64,000 nucleotides of DNA. Origin: CAYMPH01 sp964529415. Its GTDB lineage: Bacteria > Spirochaetota > UBA4802 > UBA5550. The DNA lies in NCBI GenBank assembly GCA_964529415.1, contig CAZGWD010000009.1, positions 62,001-126,000 of the forward strand, written 5' to 3'. The notes beneath the pieces were generated by a model. That model was not told the origin of the DNA and did no database searches. It saw only the letters and a program-made list of their open reading frames with translations. A program made the translations under genes and the position numbers. Positions 25,042-34,450 of this stretch are shown here, piece after piece. Positions within the stretch are counted from its first letter, which is position 1. Every line of letters begins with the position of its first letter.

Positions 25042-26496
25042 TTATATCCGTTCAAATGCTTTTTGTATTATTTTATCTGCTGGTTTTTTTGTAAAATAGC
25101 TTACAACCGGAACAACAATAAAAGGTACAATCATTGCTATTGATGATGCAATTGGAGAATTTGCAGATCCGAGAACATAAAACAGAATTATTGCAAGAGA
25201 GAATCCGGTGAACATTCCTGCAGCAGCTCCTGCTTTTGTTGTTCCTTTCCAATAGAGACCGTAGAAATATGGCGCCATAAAAGATCCGGCAACAACACCC
25301 CATGATAAAGACATAAGTGTAATTATAATTGCCAGTTCATATTTAGCAATTATAAATGAGACAATAATAAATATTCCGCTTAAAAATCTCATCATGAGGA
25401 GTGATCTTTCTTTTGAAACTTTTGTATTAACATGTCCTTTATACATATCAATCGCAACTGCTGATGATGATACGAGTACAAGTGAAGATAGCGTTGACAT
25501 TGAAGCTGATAGAACAAGCAGTATAATAAGTGCCATCAGACCTTCAGGAAGATTGTTTTTCATTATATCCGGAACAAGTCTGTCAAATGCAGGAACGCCG
25601 TTTACTTTTGGAACAGAATCTGTAAATACGTGAGACATGGCTCCGTTAAAATAAGCTGCAAAACCAATTACTGCTGAAAATACTGTGGTTACAATTGCAG
25701 CTTTCATTATAACAGATTCATTTTTTACTGCATAGAATTTCTGCACCATTTGCGGCATACCCCATGCGCCGAAAGAAGTCATGAAAACAAGAGCTGCAAG
25801 AAGCAGCATCCCGGGTCTTGCGCCTTCAGGAACATGTGCTGCATAGTTAATATTTAATTTAGAAATGCTTTCAGTCAGACCGCCTGCTTTTAATGTTACT
25901 GCAGCTATCAAGGCAATTGAGCCTATGAACATTATAAATCCCTGGATGAAATCTGTCAGGGTTATTGCGAAATAGCCTCCAAGAATCAGATAGATGCCTG
26001 TGATAAGAATCATAACAAGAAGCGCAGTGTCGTAAGGAATTCCAAATGAAATTTCAAAAAGATGTCCGAGCCCTTTAAAAACCGAAGCTGAATATGGCAC
26101 TAAAAAAATAAAAATAATGGCGGCAGATACAGCTTTTATATATTTTGCTCCGTATCTCTCCTGCAGAAATTCAGGCATGGTCATTACATCAAGATTCTGT
26201 GTCATTCTCCTGGTTCTTTTTCCAAGTACCAGCCAGGCAAGGAGAGTTCCAATTAATGTATTTCCAAGTGCTATCCAAAGAGAGTTCAGACCATATCCCC
26301 AGCCGAGCTTACCGGCAAATCCGATAAACAAAACTGCTGAAAAATAAGTTGTACCATACGCCAATGCAGAAACCCAGGGACCTATGCTTCTTCCGCCGAG
26401 AAAAAAATCGTTCAATGAAGAAGTTTTTCTCATTCCCCAAATGCCGATTCCAATCATTACTGTAAAAAATATTACAAGTAAAATTATTGCAAACAT
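25042..26496 (-). CDS. Sodium:solute symporter (SSS family)
   Basis: A 484-residue transporter with 13 or so predicted membrane helices. The N-terminal region has SLNDFFLGGRSIGPWVSALAYGTTYFSA, a strong SSS/PutP-panF signature, and the middle has YLILGGYFAITLTDFIQGFIM, the second signature. It imports an organic solute with sodium; proline or pantothenate-like substrates cannot be separated by sequence reading. It lies 33 bases downstream of the chemoreceptor gene in the same direction and is probably the last gene of that transcript. Confidence 0.94.
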   Translation of the reverse strand: MFAIILLVIFFTVMIGIGIWGMRKTSSLNDFFLGGRSIGPWVSALAYGTTYFSAVLFIGFAGKLGWGYGLNSLWIALGNTLIGTLLAWLVLGKRTRRMTQNLDVMTMPEFLQERYGAKYIKAVSAAIIFIFLVPYSASVFKGLGHLFEISFGIPYDTALLVMILITGIYLILGGYFAITLTDFIQGFIMFIGSIALIAAVTLKAGGLTESISKLNINYAAHVPEGARPGMLLLAALVFMTSFGAWGMPQMVQKFYAVKNESVIMKAAIVTTVFSAVIGFAAYFNGAMSHVFTDSVPKVNGVPAFDRLVPDIMKNNLPEGLMALIILLVLSASMSTLSSLVLVSSSAVAIDMYKGHVNTKVSKERSLLMMRFLSGIFIIVSFIIAKYELAIIITLMSLSWGVVAGSFMAPYFYGLYWKGTTKAGAAAGMFTGFSLAIILFYVLGSANSPIASSIAMIVPFIVVPVVSYFTKKPADKIIQKAFERI

Positions 26497-26529
26497 GAGT
26501 TTTCTCCTGTTAAGATATTTTGAAACTTT

Positions 26530-28230
26530 TTATGTGGCAACTTTTTCAAGTTTTTCTGAAGCAATAATCATTTCATTGGCTTTCTGATTAAGATTCAATA
26601 TCATGTCATTGAGGTTGTCGCTCAGTCCTGCAATATTTTCTATATCAGTGATGTGATTGCTTATTGCATCTTTCATTTTCTGTCCGTTGGCCTTGTTTTT
26701 TTCAAGCAGATTTTTTACATCGCCCATATCAATAAAAACTTTTCCCGTGATTTTTTTCTGCTTATTATAATCATCTATTTTCTGGGTAGTAATATTATTA
26801 TACAAAATTGCAATTATTACAGAATCCATGAAATAATTGCCTACTTTTTTAAGCTCTGATATTACAGACTCAATTTCCATGACAGAGACTTCAAGCTTCC
26901 TGTTTGAATAATCAACATTTGAATAGATTTCTTTTAACAGGGTTGATACGCTGCCGGTGCTTGCCTGCGATTGTTCTGCCAGTTTGCTTACCTCATCAGC
27001 GACAACTGAAAATCCTTTCCCGTGTTCTCCAGCTCTGGCTGCTTCAATTGAAGCATTGAGTGCAAGCATTGCTGTTTTATCTGAAATTTCCTCTATATCG
27101 TTCATAACTGAAATTATTTTATCAGCAGAGACTTTCAATATGCCGCTTGACTTTAATGTTTCATGGATATTGGAATGAATTGAAGTGAATTTTCCGGATA
27201 ATGATTTTAATGATCTGATGATTATTTTCTGTTCATCATCCATGAAACTTTCATAATTATCCCTGTTTATTTTAGGCAGATTATCAAGTTCACTTCCAAT
27301 TGAAACACTTAGATTATTTAATTCAGAAATAGTGCTGTCTGTTATTTCAAGAATATCCGACCTGTCTTTTTCCTGGGCATAAATATTTTCTACAACTGCA
27401 GAAAGCTTCTGCCATCCCAGTGTAGATGTTTTTACAAGACTGTCCGAAAGGTCTGAAAGCTGCGAGCTTAGAGTCAGCAATTCAAAAACAAGATTTTTCT
27501 GATTTTCAAAAGCTGTTCTGATCTGCTCTATCATAAATACAACGTTTTCAATCAGCTCTTTGAATACAACGCTGCCGAACATTGCAGGTACAAGCAGCGG
27601 GGCTGCTGATCTGATGATAAGCAAATAGCCTGGAAGATTAATTGAAGTGGTTCCGATTATATTTATAAATTGGGCAACAGCTATGGACAAGAAAGCAGCA
27701 GCAAGTCTAATCCTGTAGTCTTTTCTGAATTTCAGAATATGATAAACTGAAAAAATAATAATTATTATAAAAAAGACAGAAAAGATCGCTTGAGCAGGAG
27801 ATTTGCCAAAAGCCATTCCCGGTATATATACCTGTATCCAGTATATCTGCATTATAATATAAACAAATATAGAAGCACCCATACCTGTGCGTATGAATAT
27901 GTTGAATTTATCTTTGTTCTTAACGTAAGAAAAAACAAATGCCCGTGCAAGAGAAAGAACTATAACTGCAAACATTGTATTGAAAATAAGAGGATAATAT
28001 TTCTGAGACAGAATTATTCCATATAATGATTCCAGAACCAGGAGAACAGTTGTTGCAATATTTATCAGGGTGATATTAATTGAAGCAATAAGCTTATATA
28101 CAAGATCAACTCTTTTAGTCCTGATATATTCCGCAGCAAGAATATAAACCATCATTGAAAATAGAACTGTCTGGGTAAAGTGGAGTAAAGCAAGCCCTCC
28201 CTGTGACTGCAGGAAATTAATTAATATCAT
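26530..28230 (-). CDS. Methyl-accepting chemotaxis-like receptor with 7TM N-terminus
   Basis: A 566-residue protein. Residues 10-225 contain seven hydrophobic spans rather than the usual two flanking a periplasmic sensor. After residue 235 comes coiled coil with the conserved MCP hairpin tip (EISDKTAMLALNASIEAARAG, then FSVVADEVSKLAEQS), which contacts CheA and CheW. No HAMP domain is seen. The signalling domain is rather short, with a divergent C-terminal helix. It should sense through its membrane domain, and its position between a TauE-like exporter and a symporter suggests that it may respond to the transported solute. Confidence 0.9.
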   Translation of the reverse strand: MILINFLQSQGGLALLHFTQTVLFSMMVYILAAEYIRTKRVDLVYKLIASINITLINIATTVLLVLESLYGIILSQKYYPLIFNTMFAVIVLSLARAFVFSYVKNKDKFNIFIRTGMGASIFVYIIMQIYWIQVYIPGMAFGKSPAQAIFSVFFIIIIIFSVYHILKFRKDYRIRLAAAFLSIAVAQFINIIGTTSINLPGYLLIIRSAAPLLVPAMFGSVVFKELIENVVFMIEQIRTAFENQKNLVFELLTLSSQLSDLSDSLVKTSTLGWQKLSAVVENIYAQEKDRSDILEITDSTISELNNLSVSIGSELDNLPKINRDNYESFMDDEQKIIIRSLKSLSGKFTSIHSNIHETLKSSGILKVSADKIISVMNDIEEISDKTAMLALNASIEAARAGEHGKGFSVVADEVSKLAEQSQASTGSVSTLLKEIYSNVDYSNRKLEVSVMEIESVISELKKVGNYFMDSVIIAILYNNITTQKIDDYNKQKKITGKVFIDMGDVKNLLEKNKANGQKMKDAISNHITDIENIAGLSDNLNDMILNLNQKANEMIIASEKLEKVAT

Positions 28231-28276
28231 GCTGATCTTATTATTGAATTATTTGAGAATACAAATTTAGATTTAA

Positions 28277-29050
28277 TCATGATAAAACCCATAATATGCC
28301 TTTATATAAATAAAAAATTCCTATTATTATAATCGCAACTGAAAATATTATCTTTATTATCCTATCCGGCAGGAACTTTGAAAGATAAGGCCCGATTTGC
28401 CCTCCGATTAAAACGCCTAAACCTGTAAATATCCATAAATTCCATAAAATTAAACCAGCGTGAAAATTTAAAATAGTAATGACCCAGTCGCCGGTTGCTT
28501 CAATTAAGATGGCTGTTGCATTTGCTTTTTTTGTTTTCAGATCAAGGCCTTTTTCAAGAAGAGGCTGTGAAATTTCAGCTATGCCTGTTCCTGTTGTTGC
28601 AGAGAAAAACCCAGCAACAGGAGGAATCCACATATATGGATAAATTTCTTCAATGGGAACAGAATCCCGTGTTCCGAAAAATCTTCTTATTGCATAATAA
28701 AGCTGCATGGAAGCTATACCAATAAGAATTACTCCAAGAACAAGCTTGAGAAAATTTTCGTTTATAATCATGAGTGCATTGTTGCCGATTACAACTCCCG
28801 GTATTGTAAGCATTATCATTACAAAACCAATATTCATTTCAGGCATTTTATAATATAAATATCTGATTGCTCCGCTTGTCATTCCTATTGTTTCAGTTGC
28901 AATGCCGGTTGCAATTGCGTTTGGCAATGGAATATTAAGCAGAAGATTATATATCGGCTGAAAAAGAACTCCGCCCGAAAAGCCTGATGAGTTTGCAAGG
29001 ATTGCAATAACTATAGCAACAGGAAACATATACCAGAATTCAAAGCTCAT
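28277..29050 (-). CDS. TauE/SafE-family anion transporter
   Basis: A 257-residue membrane protein with about eight helices. The N-terminus NSSGFSGGVLFQPIYNLLLNIPLPNAIATGIATE and the central PVAGFFSATTGTGIAEISQP are the two repeated halves typical of TauE/SafE (sulfite or sulfoacetate export). It overlaps the upstream HAMP gene by 4 bases. Substrate is likely a small sulfur- or carboxyl-containing anion, by family. Confidence 0.92.
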   Translation of the reverse strand: MSFEFWYMFPVAIVIAILANSSGFSGGVLFQPIYNLLLNIPLPNAIATGIATETIGMTSGAIRYLYYKMPEMNIGFVMIMLTIPGVVIGNNALMIINENFLKLVLGVILIGIASMQLYYAIRRFFGTRDSVPIEEIYPYMWIPPVAGFFSATTGTGIAEISQPLLEKGLDLKTKKANATAILIEATGDWVITILNFHAGLILWNLWIFTGLGVLIGGQIGPYLSKFLPDRIIKIIFSVAIIIIGIFYLYKGILWVLS

Positions 29051-29853
29051 ATTTTTACTCCATTGCTGCTTTGAACCCCGCTGAATTGTTTTATGGCTTC
29101 CTCGATTTCGTTCTGATCGACTTCTGTGAGAGGGGTATAGGTTTTATACATATCAACAAAAGTCCTGAGCGATGAAAGATCGCCTGTTATTGTCTGAAGC
29201 GTGTTGCCTGTCTCATGCACGAGATGAATTATATGTTTTAACTGTGACTGTGATATTTTTTTATTTTCCAGTATGTTTTTAAAATTTTCCATATCGGAAA
29301 TATTTTCAATTTTATCTGATACATGATTGATCTGTTTCTTATACCTTTTTATTTCATTCCTGATCTGAATGATCATGTCCTGCATATTGAGATTCATGCT
29401 GTTGATGAGAGTGCCTACCTGGCCGATTTCGTCCGTTGACATAATCGGAACTGTAACAGTCAGGTCTCCGTCGGCTATTTTTTTTGTTGCATCAACCATC
29501 TTGTCCATCGGGGTGACGATGTCTTTGGCAAACAGATAGAAAGATCCGATAATGCATCCGGAAACAACGAGCAGCAGGAGTATCATCCTGTTTCTTAAGT
29601 CTGATATCGGCGTGTATATATCATTCATGTTCACGCTTTTTATGACTGATTCATATTCTTCGTTTGTGATTTTATTTTTAAGCTGCAAATAGAAATTATT
29701 CTGTATCTGATTTTTAAATCTTGTCGAGCTCATTTCAAGAATAATTTCCGCGCTTACGGAAATTGAAACTATGGATATCAGCAGAAAGTATATCATTAGT
29801 TTTTTTTTCAGTTTAGACATCTGTTTTTTATTTTTATTGAAAATCTTCAACAT
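29047..29853 (-). CDS. HAMP-domain membrane signalling protein
   Basis: A 268-residue protein with two membrane helices (about 20-38 and 90-110) flanking a short 50-residue periplasmic segment, then a HAMP domain (IVTPMDKMVDATKKIADGDLTVTVPIMSTDEIGQVGTLINSM) and a coiled-coil C-terminus with no kinase or MCP hairpin. The start at 29853 has GAGG seven bases upstream. It overlaps the exporter gene (ATGA). Similar HAMP/TauE pairs exist; it may gate or regulate the exporter. Confidence 0.85.
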   Translation of the reverse strand: MLKIFNKNKKQMSKLKKKLMIYFLLISIVSISVSAEIILEMSSTRFKNQIQNNFYLQLKNKITNEEYESVIKSVNMNDIYTPISDLRNRMILLLLVVSGCIIGSFYLFAKDIVTPMDKMVDATKKIADGDLTVTVPIMSTDEIGQVGTLINSMNLNMQDMIIQIRNEIKRYKKQINHVSDKIENISDMENFKNILENKKISQSQLKHIIHLVHETGNTLQTITGDLSSLRTFVDMYKTYTPLTEVDQNEIEEAIKQFSGVQSSNGVKI

Positions 29854-29901
29854 AGCCGGCCTCGTGTTTAATGCTTGCCATTATTTTTTTTGCTGAATTT
29901 T

Positions 29902-30585
29902 TTATTTTCCAAAACCAAAAAAAAACCGCTTCAGTTTTAATTTATCTTGCGTGATTTCAATTTTATCATTAATATCAGCCAGCATGTAATAACCTTTCTT
30001 GAATGACCCTGGATTAACAGCAATTCCGAATTTTGTATTTTCTATTCCGCGCGCTTCATGTATATGGCCGGATATTATCAAATCAGTTTTGTAGTGCTCA
30101 ACAAAATCCTTTATTCTGCTGCTCCCGACTTTCTGCGCAAGGAACGTTCTGTCTCTCATTCCAAACGCCGGCATGTGGGTTATCATTATTTTTTTTTCAG
30201 CGGCTGATATTTTTTTATATCCTGTTTCGAGAAATTCAAAAAGCTCGTCGTCTAAATATTCTGTGGGTGTTCTTACCGGATTTGAACTTGAACCGCCGGT
30301 ACCAAAAAACCCCACACCGTTTATTATCTTCCCGTCTGCGTGAATACTGTAATTCGATTCCTGAATCAGTTCAAGGACTTCGGGACCGTCCCAGTTGCCG
30401 TGTACTGCAAGAATATTTTTATTGTATTTCTCAATTCCGTTTAAAACAGTTTCAGCGCTTTTTCTTCTTGAACCTTTTGAAATATCCCCGCAGATAATTA
30501 CAGCATCGGATTTTTTCATCAATTTCCCTGCTGCATCAATAAAACGGGTGTCCCCGTGCATATCGCTGATTATAAAAATTTTCAT
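29902..30585 (-). CDS. Calcineurin-like phosphodiesterase (YfcE/MJ0936 type)
   Basis: About 227 residues from ATG 30585, which has AAGGAT seven bases upstream; the frame extends 16 codons further but that start lacks a site. Metal ligands are visible in MKIFIISDMHGD, ICGDISKG, HGNWDG, ITHMP and ISGHIHEARG, the standard metallophosphoesterase series. Enzymes of this group hydrolyse phosphodiesters (2',3'-cyclic or similar) in the cytoplasm. It stands alone on the minus strand. Confidence 0.92.
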   Translation of the reverse strand: MKIFIISDMHGDTRFIDAAGKLMKKSDAVIICGDISKGSRRKSAETVLNGIEKYNKNILAVHGNWDGPEVLELIQESNYSIHADGKIINGVGFFGTGGSSSNPVRTPTEYLDDELFEFLETGYKKISAAEKKIMITHMPAFGMRDRTFLAQKVGSSRIKDFVEHYKTDLIISGHIHEARGIENTKFGIAVNPGSFKKGYYMLADINDKIEITQDKLKLKRFFFGFGK

Positions 30586-30689
30586 AATAATTATCCTTTT
30601 AACTAAAATTAAGCCTTTGATTTTAAATTTCAACCAATTAATAACCGGATAAGATTAAAAATTGATGCAATATGTCTCTTCTCCTCATT

Positions 30690-30709
30690 TTATACATTGC
30701 TTAACTTAA
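30690..30709. repeat. Relic arm of fold-back repeat family A
   Basis: TTATACATTGCTTAACTTAA matches 17 of 20 bases of the outer end of the copy at 63853-63965 (TTACACATTTCTTAACTTAA), and the preceding CTCTTCTCCTC is of the same pyrimidine-rich character. A decayed solo end. Confidence 0.4.
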
Positions 30710-30805
30710 ACCCTTTTTTAGGGGTCAGAGCCCCGGTAAAAAACCTGAAATAATCAAATATCAACAATAATAAATTTACTTGACCGTCCGGATTTATCTC
30801 AATAA

Positions 30806-31594
30806 ATGATTTTTATGTATATTGATTCCCACACACATTTTGACATTATCATCCAGGAAAACGGAATTGATGAAGCTGAGATTTTGTCCAATATGAAAAG
30901 CAGCAATATCGGCAAAGCTGTTCAGGTTTCAGTTGATCCGGAAGGTTTTCAATGGTCTCTTGATTTTGCTGATAGAAACAGGGATTCAGGAATAAGTTTT
31001 ACATTAGGCATTCACCCATCAACACAATCCCCTGAACACAGCCTTGATTTTCTCGAAAAATTTATAGATAATATGCCGGATAATAAAAGAAAAATGCTTT
31101 CAGGTATAGGCGAATGCGGTCTTGATTATTATAGAATGCGCAGGCCGAAAGAAGAACAGACAAATTCATTCATCAGGCAGATAAGAATTTCTAAAAAGTT
31201 TTCTCTTCCGCTCATTATTCATTCAAGAGATGCTTTTGATGATACAATTTCAATTTTAAAAACTGAAAATGCTTCGCAAGGAATTTTTCACTGTTTCCCC
31301 GGCGGAATTGAAGAAGCGAGGAAAGCTCTTGATCTTGGTTTTTATATTTCTTTTGCAGGTAATGTAACTTACAGTAATGCTGTTAATCTTCATGAATCAG
31401 CAGCATTTGTTCCTTTGGATAAAATACTGATTGAAACAGATTCACCTTTTCTTTCACCGGTTCCTGTAAGAGGGAGGCAGAACAGGCCGGAAAATATTAT
31501 TCACACCTATAAATTTATATCTGACTTAAAAAAGATTCCACTGGCAAAACTTGAAGAATCTGTAATGGAAAATTTTACAAAAATTATTGGGTGA
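30806..31594 (+). CDS. tatD: TatD-family metal-dependent hydrolase/DNase
   Basis: A 262-residue TIM-barrel hydrolase; ATG 30815 (giving MYIDSHTHFD) is an equally good start. Metal and active-site residues are present: HTHFD, LGIHP, GECGLDYY, IHSRDAFDD, HCFPG and ETDSPFLSP. TatD enzymes are 3'-5' exonucleases or D-aminoacyl hydrolases in the cytoplasm. Convergent with the Mla-like operon, 46 bases away. No ribosome-binding site is obvious. Confidence 0.93.
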   Translation: MIFMYIDSHTHFDIIIQENGIDEAEILSNMKSSNIGKAVQVSVDPEGFQWSLDFADRNRDSGISFTLGIHPSTQSPEHSLDFLEKFIDNMPDNKRKMLSGIGECGLDYYRMRRPKEEQTNSFIRQIRISKKFSLPLIIHSRDAFDDTISILKTENASQGIFHCFPGGIEEARKALDLGFYISFAGNVTYSNAVNLHESAAFVPLDKILIETDSPFLSPVPVRGRQNRPENIIHTYKFISDLKKIPLAKLEESVMENFTKIIG

Positions 31595-31640
31595 TCAGAT
31601 TTGATCCGAGGCAGAGCAGCCTTGATAGCTGTATTGTTTA

Positions 31641-33230
31641 TTATAGCTTGTGGCTGTATTCAAAAAAAGCAAATACAAAGTGAACAAGCAGAACAACAAT
31701 AGTGCTTATTACGATTGTGTATGTTACGCTCTGGTTAACATCCTTAATCGACCGCTTGTCCTTATCGCCCTGATAAAAGGCAATTATTCCAATTAAAAGC
31801 CCGCAAATTGCTGTTTTCGGTAAAACCCATTTCCAGCCATTCACGAAAAACAGTTCATCTCCGAGAGTATTGTTGAAAAATTTATTCCAGACATAATAGC
31901 TGAGCTCAGGCTGGCTCCATTTAAAAACAATGAGACTTGTCAGTTTCGATGCGTAAAAGCTTACAAACATAACAAGCAGAGGAGTGTTTATTACGAAAGT
32001 CCAGAGAATTCCTGTTAGAAGATATTGCTTGTATGGAATATTAAGAGTCTGCATTGCAAGAATCTGCTGGCTGTATCTTCTGGTAGAAATATCCGCAGCA
32101 ATGATGGCTCCGTTTTTAGCCGCTATAAGTATTGTTGCAATAACAGGAATCATTATTCTGTAAAGAGTGTAGCCGATTCCCTGGATAAGCTCTTCGAGGA
32201 GAAGCGGTTCGAGTATGTGCCTGTACGGCAGGAGTTTGAAAACAAAATACGTTGCAACAAAACCAATGATTACGCCTGCAATTGTAAGATATATGATATT
32301 TGAAATTGAAACTATGCCCACAATTTTAAAGTAGTGCCAGAAATATTTGGCTCCCCATTTGAATTTTTTGTAATAAGGAAAAATAAAAAATCTTAAATAC
32401 ATTACAATATCAATGAAAAGACTTCCGGCTGATTCAGCAATATCATTCATGAAAATTAAAATGTGATTGAAAGAGAATTTCCTTTTCTTTTCGTCGGATT
32501 CCTTTTCTCTGCTTACGATGTATTCTTCAATATCATTTTTCTTTGCTTCATTTTCCAGCTGAATTATTTTTTTCTCAATAGGATTTATCAGGAAAATGCC
32601 TGTTGAAATTTCCAGAAAATATTTAGTGTGATGAAGAATAATCAGGGAAGTTTTATTGAATTTTTCAGTTACGTCTTTTAAAAGTTTTGCAAGCGACATC
32701 GCGCTTTTTGGATCAAGCCCTGCGTTCGGCTCGTCAAATATCAATATTTTCGGATTGAAAACAAGGGCTCTTGCAATTGCAATTCTCTGTTTCTGCCCTC
32801 CGCTCAGATTGAAGATTGGAACATTGTCAGGAACATTTGATAAAAGATAGCTGTATATTTTCTCCATAAGATATTCATAGTCTTTTTCCGGCAGCTGGTT
32901 CGGTGAATGATCGTATGCTATTGCAAGATTTTCTTTAAGCGTCAAATCCTCAAACAGGGCGAAGTCCTGAAATATATAACTTGTATAATAATTTTTTTTG
33001 TTAATAGTTTCTTCACCGAAAATTTTAATGCTACCGTTTATCTGCCAGGTTCTTACATCCTCATGTATGAGCCCGGAAAGGATTTTCATAAGTACGCTTT
33101 TGCCTGCGCCGCTTCCTCCGATAAAAACAGAAATTTCGCTTTCAGGAATATCAAAAGACACATTGTCGAATATTACATCGCCGTTCGGTGTTATTACTGT
33201 GAGGTTCTTTATTTCAATTGCATTGCTCAT
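31641..33230 (-). CDS. Fused MlaF-like ATPase and MlaE-like permease
   Basis: A 529-residue protein. Residues 1-235 are a complete ABC ATPase: Walker A GGSGAGKSVLMK, signature LSGGQKQRIAIARAL, Walker B ILIFDEPNAGLDP and H-loop LILHH. After a charged linker (235-285) come about six membrane segments. The central part, IPVIATILIAAKNGAIIAADISTRRYSQQI, fits the MlaE permease core where small residues line a helix and an amphipathic loop contacts the ATPase. MlaF and MlaE are normally separate genes. The start overlaps the upstream gene by 4 bases. It likely energises phospholipid or other lipid movement between the two membranes. Confidence 0.85.
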   Translation of the reverse strand: MSNAIEIKNLTVITPNGDVIFDNVSFDIPESEISVFIGGSGAGKSVLMKILSGLIHEDVRTWQINGSIKIFGEETINKKNYYTSYIFQDFALFEDLTLKENLAIAYDHSPNQLPEKDYEYLMEKIYSYLLSNVPDNVPIFNLSGGQKQRIAIARALVFNPKILIFDEPNAGLDPKSAMSLAKLLKDVTEKFNKTSLIILHHTKYFLEISTGIFLINPIEKKIIQLENEAKKNDIEEYIVSREKESDEKKRKFSFNHILIFMNDIAESAGSLFIDIVMYLRFFIFPYYKKFKWGAKYFWHYFKIVGIVSISNIIYLTIAGVIIGFVATYFVFKLLPYRHILEPLLLEELIQGIGYTLYRIMIPVIATILIAAKNGAIIAADISTRRYSQQILAMQTLNIPYKQYLLTGILWTFVINTPLLVMFVSFYASKLTSLIVFKWSQPELSYYVWNKFFNNTLGDELFFVNGWKWVLPKTAICGLLIGIIAFYQGDKDKRSIKDVNQSVTYTIVISTIVVLLVHFVFAFFEYSHKL

Positions 33231-34330
33231 TCTAAAATTCCTTCGTTCCCTATCAGAAAATCCGGAACATCAGAAGAATCAAACTTGAACCAGTATCCTC
33301 TCTGGTTGTAAATAATAGTTTCCTTTAAAAATAAAAGCACTACAGGATTAAGCCCTTTTCCCTGATAAACAATTTTTGGAATTTCTTCCTGCATGAATTT
33401 TTTTGCAGAATCTATAGTTGGAGAAAATGCTTTTGAAAGCTCAGGATCGTTAATCAGCTGTTTAACTGCATCCATCAGCTCCCTGTCTGCTGCGAGATTT
33501 GCCATAAGAACACCAGGGAACATCTTTACAAAGTCCTGAAGATTTTTATTGGCAAGAATTTTAGGAGGTATTTCACCTAAGCCCGCATTTATAGTTGGGT
33601 CATTGAGTAAATCCTGCACAAAGTATCTGAAAAACTCACCCATGCATTCTTCTTTTACGTAAGGCTTTTTAAGCATAATGCAACCGGATTTTGTCAGATA
33701 CTGCTCGGCATCTTTGCCTGCAATTCTTTTTATTGCACCATTCATCTGCGGAGATTCAAGAGATTTAATTGCTATCAGCTTCACATCGTCAGTTAAAGTT
33801 TTAATTTTTGATTTTATATCAGGATTGCTCAACGTTTTATTGAAAGCTCGTTCGAGTCCTGAATAGATTTTCGGCTTATAATAATTATTGAATTTCGGCG
33901 TTTCAAGAAATTTTCCTGCATCATTCAGGGCGGATGAAAATAATGTATTGATAAAAGGGCCGTATGATTCAAGCGGAAGAATTTTCATGAAATTCATAAT
34001 ATCGTTGCTGAAATAATAAACTGTATCGCCTTTTGAGAATTTATGCGTGAATTCAGGGAAAATTGTCACTTCAATTTTATGATTTGTGCCTTTAACATTA
34101 TTAATGTATCCGCATGAAGTAACTTTGTTTTCTTTTTCTTTCAATCTTACGAGAAAAATTTTATTGGCTTGCCTGTTTTCGTTCTGATTGAGTGTAAATT
34201 TTTTACTCAGCCTCAGGCTGAAAAGGTCAAGTATTCTGTAAGTTGTAAATGCAGATGCCGCAATCAGCATGGTTATTGCGAAATATCCGACAATTATTCT
34301 TGTAATGCGGTTCAGTTTTTTTATATTCAT
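33227..34330 (-). CDS. Membrane-anchored periplasmic protein, divergent MlaD/MCE partner
   Basis: A 367-residue protein with one N-terminal membrane helix (about 11-33) and a large periplasmic part. Residues 50-110 have MCE-like beta strands (THKIEVTIFPEFTHKFSKGDTVYYFS), but the canonical MCE motif is not clear. The rest is mostly helical (GLERAFNKTLSNPDIKSKIK, DRELMDAVKQLINDPELSKAF), as in the helical tail of MlaD-like proteins. Gene order and coupling with the fused ATPase-permease support a substrate-binding MlaD role. This is partly inference. Confidence 0.7.
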   Translation of the reverse strand: MNIKKLNRITRIIVGYFAITMLIAASAFTTYRILDLFSLRLSKKFTLNQNENRQANKIFLVRLKEKENKVTSCGYINNVKGTNHKIEVTIFPEFTHKFSKGDTVYYFSNDIMNFMKILPLESYGPFINTLFSSALNDAGKFLETPKFNNYYKPKIYSGLERAFNKTLSNPDIKSKIKTLTDDVKLIAIKSLESPQMNGAIKRIAGKDAEQYLTKSGCIMLKKPYVKEECMGEFFRYFVQDLLNDPTINAGLGEIPPKILANKNLQDFVKMFPGVLMANLAADRELMDAVKQLINDPELSKAFSPTIDSAKKFMQEEIPKIVYQGKGLNPVVLLFLKETIIYNQRGYWFKFDSSDVPDFLIGNEGILE

Positions 34331-34450
34331 TTTATATGGGATTCTATTTTATGTTTTAATTATTATGAAAATTAACTATTATATAAAAGTCAAGGAATTT
34401 TGAATTAAATTTTTCTTGCTTATCCTGTTTGCATATTAAAAACTGATAAA

